Shown here piece after piece: positions 7,199-10,767 of a stretch of DNA of 10,767 nucleotides (position 1 is the first letter of the stretch; each line of letters starts with the position of its first letter). Source of the stretch: Planctomycetota bacterium (GTDB lineage Bacteria > Planctomycetota > UBA1135); assembly GCA_027021325.1 (NCBI GenBank), contig JALUUN010000307.1, forward strand, positions 1 through 10,767. Direction: 5' to 3'. The notes under the pieces were generated by a model, which saw only the letters and a program-made list of their open reading frames with translations, did not search any database and had not been told where the DNA came from. Made by a program: the position numbers and the translations under genes.

Positions 7199-8908
7199 TC
7201 AGGGGACGACGGTGAAGGCCGCCGCTGCGGACACCAGGTGCGGGCGGCCGTTGGGGCTGTAGGAGAGGACGGCAGCGTAGTAGGTCCGTCCGGCGGCGGT
7301 GAGGGGCTGGCCCGGCGGGAAGTCGAGGAGGATCTGACCGTCGCCTGCCGGATCCAGGACGCCGGTCATGCCCTGGGAGCCCGCTCCCAGCATGCTGTAG
7401 TCACCGCGCAGGGTCCTCTGGAAGAGGTCGTCGGGCGTCAGCGGGATGTTCAGACGGATGCCCAGATGGGCGGGTCCCGTGCCGGTCGCCGAGAGGAGCA
7501 ACTGCCAGGTGTCGCCGCCGGCCGACGGCGGGAAGTCCAGGTTCAGGGTCAGGGTCTCCTGTGCGGAGATCGAGACCTCCCGGTCCTCGGTCCAGAGGAA
7601 GGGCTCGTAACCGAGGGCATAGACGGCACCGACGAAGTTGCGGAAGCCGATGTTGGCATAGGGGGCCGAGACGAGGATGTCGTCGGTGCCATCGCCGTCG
7701 GGGTCGCCGCCGAAGGCGAGGCTCGCCCCGAGGCGGTCCCGGGCGGTGCGACCCGTCTCGACCAGCAGCAGGGACCCATCGGCTCCCGAGAAGAGGGCGA
7801 AGGCACCGGTCCAGAGCCAGCTGCCCTTGCTGGCCACCGGGGCGCCGGCCAGGAGGTCCGGGATGCCGTCTCCGTTGGCATCGCCGCCCCCGGCGAGCAC
7901 GCTCCCGAACTCGGTGTTCAAGTCGGTTCCCTCGACCTCGAAGAGGAGGGCGCCATTCGCCCCCGAGAACACGTAGACGAGCCCGCCGAAGTTCGGGCCG
8001 GCGTTGGGATGGCCGACGGCGATCTCCTCGCAGCCGTCGCCGTTCAGGTCACCGAGCCCCGCGACGGCCTCTCCGAAGAGCCCGAAGTCGATGACTTCCG
8101 GTTCGTGGATCCGGAGCAGCCGGCCGTCCGTGGCCGAATGGATGTAGACGCGCCCGTGCCAGGGGTCCGGGCGCTCGGAGTACCGGGGGGCCCCGACGAC
8201 CAGCTCCCGAGTGCCGTCGCCGTCCACGTCCGCCGCAGCCAGCGCGAAACCGTAGTTCGAGGACGGGTCGTGGCCGGGGATCGTCAGGAGGCGGCTGCCG
8301 TCCACGCCGGAGAAGATCTCTACTTTGCCTGCATCCGGGTTGGTGCGGGGATCCGCCTTGTACGAGCCCACGGCGAAATCCGGGATGCCGTCGCCGTCCA
8401 CGTCCCCGAGACCGGTCAGGCCGCGGCCGAACTGGCCGGATCCCGAGCCCCAGGTCGAAGGCAGCCCGCGGCGCAGGTAGAGGAGCGACCCGTCGGCCCC
8501 GGAGTGGACGTAGACGACGCCCGCGTCCTGCCGCCCCGGCACGGCGGCGTTCGGGGCGCCGACCAGGAAGTCGTCGTGGCCGTCGCCGTTGACGTCCCCC
8601 AGGGCGGCCAGGGTCTCGCCGTAGTCGGGGTCCCCCTTGGGGACCTCGAGGCGGTAGAGGCGGCGGCCGTCGGCGCCGGAGACCACGTACACCGCTCCTG
8701 GGACGGCACCGCCGACCGTTGCCCCGATGTCCGGGATTCCGTCAGCGTCCACGTCTCCCAGGTTCGCGACCTGCTCCCCGAGCCCGGTGTAGGGGATCTG
8801 GCCGTGGAAGGCGAAACGCTGGACCCAGCGGCCCGGATCCTGGGATCCAGGGGCGGCTGCGGGGAAGACGGGGATCAGAAGGAGGAGGAAGCCGGGGAGA
8901 AGGAGCAT
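7199..8908 (-). CDS. FG-GAP (integrin-alpha-like) seven-repeat propeller protein, copy A
   Basis: 569 residues, exported: hydrophobic start MLLLPGFLLLLIPVFPAAAPG, although without the usual basic residues. Seven calcium-loop signatures of the DxDGDGxxD type start at D52, D105, D169, D227, D287, D343 and D402, spaced 53-64 residues apart, with SGADGS turns between most of them. This predicts one complete seven-bladed beta-propeller as in integrin alpha chains. Residues 437-569 are a separate beta-rich module shared with the neighbouring paralogue, containing GDYSMLGAGSQGMTGVLDP and ending FTVVP. The family binds Ca2+ and usually serves in adhesion or surface scaffolding; no catalytic motif is visible. 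ATG start; the upstream AGG is weakly placed and an upstream in-frame TGA limits extension. It follows copy B by 118 bases and precedes the fucosidase by 53. Confidence 0.93.
   Translation of the reverse strand: MLLLPGFLLLLIPVFPAAAPGSQDPGRWVQRFAFHGQIPYTGLGEQVANLGDVDADGIPDIGATVGGAVPGAVYVVSGADGRRLYRLEVPKGDPDYGETLAALGDVNGDGHDDFLVGAPNAAVPGRQDAGVVYVHSGADGSLLYLRRGLPSTWGSGSGQFGRGLTGLGDVDGDGIPDFAVGSYKADPRTNPDAGKVEIFSGVDGSRLLTIPGHDPSSNYGFALAAADVDGDGTRELVVGAPRYSERPDPWHGRVYIHSATDGRLLRIHEPEVIDFGLFGEAVAGLGDLNGDGCEEIAVGHPNAGPNFGGLVYVFSGANGALLFEVEGTDLNTEFGSVLAGGGDANGDGIPDLLAGAPVASKGSWLWTGAFALFSGADGSLLLVETGRTARDRLGASLAFGGDPDGDGTDDILVSAPYANIGFRNFVGAVYALGYEPFLWTEDREVSISAQETLTLNLDFPPSAGGDTWQLLLSATGTGPAHLGIRLNIPLTPDDLFQRTLRGDYSMLGAGSQGMTGVLDPAGDGQILLDFPPGQPLTAAGRTYYAAVLSYSPNGRPHLVSAAAAFTVVP
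7202..7600 (-). repeat. C-terminal module, copy A (diverged direct repeat)
   Basis: This encodes residues 437-569 of propeller copy A and pairs with 9030-9425. The best-conserved DNA block is 29 identical bases at 7348-7376, matching 9176-9204. Similarity is high around GDYSMLGAGSQGMTGVLDP and QILLDFPPG and lower elsewhere. Confidence 0.8.
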
Positions 8909-8998
8909 GACCTGCGGGGAGGGGCGGGGGCCACCGAAGCGGCGGCTCCAGGGATCCGCCCAGTCACCTCACCCTTGCCGGGCGCCGATTCGATCTTA

Positions 8999-9012
8999 CC
9001 GGGAAATCCCGG
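8999..9012 (-). terminator. Weak hairpin downstream of propeller copy B
   Basis: On the minus strand CCGGG-ATTT-CCCGG lies 15 bases past the stop of copy B. The stem is five G/C pairs with a four-base loop. No T-run follows (TAAGATCG), so a classical intrinsic terminator is not supported; it could slow transcription or stabilise the mRNA end. Confidence 0.2.
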
Positions 9013-9026
9013 CATCGGGCCCGGGC

Positions 9027-10712
9027 TCAGGGGACTACGGTCAAGGTGACCGAGGCCGAGACATGGGCGGGCTGACCGAATGCATCCAGCGTGAGGACCG
9101 CAGCGTAGAAGCGACTCCCCGGGGCCACCGGGGGGGCGCCGGGCGGGAAGTCGAGAAGGATCTGGCCGTCGCCGTCCGGATCCAGGACGCCGGTCATGCC
9201 CTGGCTGCCCGCCCCGAGCATGCTGTAGTCGCCCGCCAGCGTGCGCTGGAGGAGGGCGTCCGGGGTCAGGGGCAGAGTCAGTCCTTGCCTGGTCACCGGA
9301 CCCTGGCCCGTGGCCGAGAGGAGCAGCATCCAGGACTCTCCAGCGGCGGAGTCCGGGAAGTCGAGGTTCAGGACGACGGTGTCGTGGGCGGCGATGGAGA
9401 CCTCGCCGTCTCCGGCCCAGAGGAAGGGGTTGTAGCCGAAGGCATAGACGGATCCCGCCCAGCTGAGGGCGCCGGGGTCCGCCACCGGAGCCGAGACGAC
9501 GATGTCGTCCGTCCCGTCTCCATCGCCGTCTCCGCCGAAGGCGACGGCGGACCCGAACCCATCGCGCGCGGTCTCTCCGTAGACGGAGTAGAGGAGCGAG
9601 GCGTCCGCGCCGGAATAGACGAAAGCCTGTCCTGTATCCTGCCAGGAGCCGAGAATCGCTTCCGGTGCGCCGACGAGGATGTCGGGAATGCCATCGCCGT
9701 TCGCGTCTCCTCCCGAGGCGACCGCTTCCCCGAACGCGGACAGGTCTTCGGAGCTCAGGAGGACCTTCAGGAGAGACCCGTCCTCGCCCGAATGGATGTA
9801 GACGGCGCCGGCATTGCGCCCCGCCGGCCCTCGCGCCCGGGCGTCGGCGACGGCGATGTCGGCACCGCCGTTACCGTCCAGGTCTCCACAGACCGCGATG
9901 GTGAGCCCGAAGGCTCCGACGGCGAGGTTGTTGTAGACCGGGCCATCGATGCGGCGAAGAAGGGAGCCGTCGGCGCCCGAGTAGAGGAAGACCGATCCGC
10001 CGGACGTGGTTCCCCCGACGTGGGCCAGGGGAGCGCCGACGATGAGGTCCTGGATGCCGTCGCCGTTGACGTCTCCCGAGGCGAGGGCGTCTCCGAACAT
10101 GCTGATCTCGCCGGGCGGGCCGTCGAACCTCAGGAGCTGGGCGCCGTCGGCACTGGAGTAGATGTCCACGCGGCCGCGGTCGGGCGTTCCTCCCTCGTCC
10201 CATCTCGGCATGCCGACGGCGAAGTCGGGCCATCCATCCCCGTCGAAGTCGGCCGTGGGAGCGAGGGCGTCTCCGAAATCCTCTCCGCTCTGGTCCTGCG
10301 GATCGGTCACCTGCAGGAGGACGGTCCCGTCCACGCCGGAGTGGAGGAAGACCACCCGGCGGACGGTGTCCCAGGTGGAGACCAGGAACTCGTCGTAGCC
10401 GTCGCCGTTGAGCTCCGCCAGGGCGCTGATGGTGGTGACGTTCCCTCGGCCCGGGCCCACCTCGTAGATCCTCCGACCGTCCGCTCCCGAGATCATGTAG
10501 ACACGTCCGGGCCCTACGACGGGACTATGGCCGGCGCCGATGTCGGCGATGCCGTCGGCGTTGATGTCGCCCACCTGGGCGAGGGCGGCCCCGAGGTAGC
10601 CGTACTCGACGGGGCCATCGAAGGAGTAGCGCAGAGTCCATTCCCCGGGTTCCTGGGGGGAGTCGAGCAGCGGCAGCGCCCCAAGGAGAGAGAGTGTCGA
10701 GAGAAAGGCCAT
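9027..10712 (-). CDS. FG-GAP (integrin-alpha-like) seven-repeat propeller protein, copy B
   Basis: 561 residues. The N-terminus (MAFLSTLSLLGALPLLDS) is hydrophobic but short and lacks basic residues, so export is probable rather than certain. Seven FG-GAP loops begin at D49, E100, D155, D214, D277, D336 and D395. Loop 2 has Glu for the first Asp (ELNGDGYDE), and loop 5 (DLDGNGGAD) departs from DGDG, so calcium binding at these two may be weaker. Residues 430-561 match the C-terminal module of copy A, including GDYSMLGAGSQGMTGVLDP and the final TVVP. Order and spacing of repeats match copy A, so the two arose by whole-gene duplication. This is the first gene of the possible copy B-copy A-fucosidase transcript and has the best ribosome site in the window. 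Likely an extracellular calcium-dependent binding or scaffold protein. Confidence 0.93.
   Translation of the reverse strand: MAFLSTLSLLGALPLLDSPQEPGEWTLRYSFDGPVEYGYLGAALAQVGDINADGIADIGAGHSPVVGPGRVYMISGADGRRIYEVGPGRGNVTTISALAELNGDGYDEFLVSTWDTVRRVVFLHSGVDGTVLLQVTDPQDQSGEDFGDALAPTADFDGDGWPDFAVGMPRWDEGGTPDRGRVDIYSSADGAQLLRFDGPPGEISMFGDALASGDVNGDGIQDLIVGAPLAHVGGTTSGGSVFLYSGADGSLLRRIDGPVYNNLAVGAFGLTIAVCGDLDGNGGADIAVADARARGPAGRNAGAVYIHSGEDGSLLKVLLSSEDLSAFGEAVASGGDANGDGIPDILVGAPEAILGSWQDTGQAFVYSGADASLLYSVYGETARDGFGSAVAFGGDGDGDGTDDIVVSAPVADPGALSWAGSVYAFGYNPFLWAGDGEVSIAAHDTVVLNLDFPDSAAGESWMLLLSATGQGPVTRQGLTLPLTPDALLQRTLAGDYSMLGAGSQGMTGVLDPDGDGQILLDFPPGAPPVAPGSRFYAAVLTLDAFGQPAHVSASVTLTVVP
9030..9425 (-). 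repeat. C-terminal module, copy B (diverged direct repeat)
   Basis: This encodes residues 430-561 of propeller copy B and is the partner of 7202-7600. It has the same direction and nearly the same length (132 against 133 residues). Confidence 0.8.
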
Positions 10713-10720
10713 GGTCCGGT

Positions 10721-10725
10721 CTCCT
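10721..10725 (-). promoter_or_regulatory. Ribosome binding site of propeller copy B
   Basis: AGGAG on the minus strand ends 8 bases before the ATG at 10712. It is the only textbook Shine-Dalgarno site I find among the minus-strand genes and supports this start. The remaining bases to the window edge (10726-10767) show no recognisable promoter. Confidence 0.6.
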
Positions 10726-10767
10726 GGCTGTGACGGTTCGTGGGAGAATGACGGACGGATCAGACGG

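Noticed and set aside
5080..7262. Long alternative frames over the fucosidase (659 codons minus, 560 codons plus)
   Set aside because: The 659-codon frame is Arg/Pro/Gly-rich and out of phase with the GH29 reading, which carries all catalytic motifs. The plus frame is its antisense shadow.
7238..10733. Two very long plus-strand frames (603 and 608 codons) opposite the FG-GAP genes
   Set aside because: They mirror the minus-strand genes almost end to end. In GC-rich DNA the strong third-base bias keeps an antisense frame free of stops. Their translations are low-complexity Val/Gly/Asp/Arg text produced by the repeated loop codons and match no family I know.
1..10767. CRISPR arrays, tRNA or rRNA genes, insertion sequences, toxin-antitoxin or phage genes
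   Set aside because: Looked for and not seen. All but short gaps (165, 118, 55 and 53 bases) is covered by the six coding regions, and the only repeats are coding repeats.

Overview
The window is GC-rich DNA with six protein genes, all of secreted or envelope type, and no RNA genes, mobile elements or CRISPR arrays that I can see. The gene content points to a bacterium of the Planctomycetota (or, less likely, a neighbouring PVC phylum). The strongest sign is the pair DUF1549/DUF1553 'planctomycete cytochrome' protein followed by a DUF1501 protein, which is a hallmark of that group. Integrin-type FG-GAP proteins, a secreted glycosidase, GTG start codons in three of six genes and mostly weak Shine-Dalgarno sites fit the same picture. 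I cannot name a genus.

Layout, left to right. (1) Positions 1-4447, minus strand: a two-gene unit read right to left. A 1237-residue PSCyt1-DUF1549-LamG-DUF1553 protein (734-4447) is followed by a DUF1501 protein (1-737) that runs off the left edge; the two overlap by the four bases GTGA. (2) Positions 4448-4612: a short divergent intergenic region. (3) Positions 4613-5341, plus strand: a class I SAM-dependent methyltransferase with a signal-peptide-like N-terminus. This is the only plus-strand gene. Its 3' end overlaps the 3' end of the next gene by 38 bases. (4) Positions 5304-7145, minus strand: a secreted GH29 alpha-L-fucosidase. (5) Positions 7199-8908 and 9027-10712, minus strand: two tandem paralogues, each a seven-repeat FG-GAP (integrin-alpha-like) beta-propeller followed by the same C-terminal module of about 130 residues that I do not recognise. 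Genes 9027-10712, 7199-8908 and 5304-7145 run in one direction with gaps of 118 and 53 bases and could form one transcript.

How they may work together (inference): the fucosidase removes terminal alpha-L-fucose from extracellular glycans. The LamG and sugar-binding-like insert in the DUF1553 protein, and the FG-GAP propellers, suggest surface recognition of glycans or partner proteins. The window could therefore be part of a glycan-use or cell-surface region, but there are no transporters, regulators or sulfatases in view to make that firm. No unquestionably new system is visible. The items most worth a second look are the signal-peptide-bearing methyltransferase, the shared C-terminal module of the twin propellers, and the glycan-binding-type insert inside the cytochrome protein.
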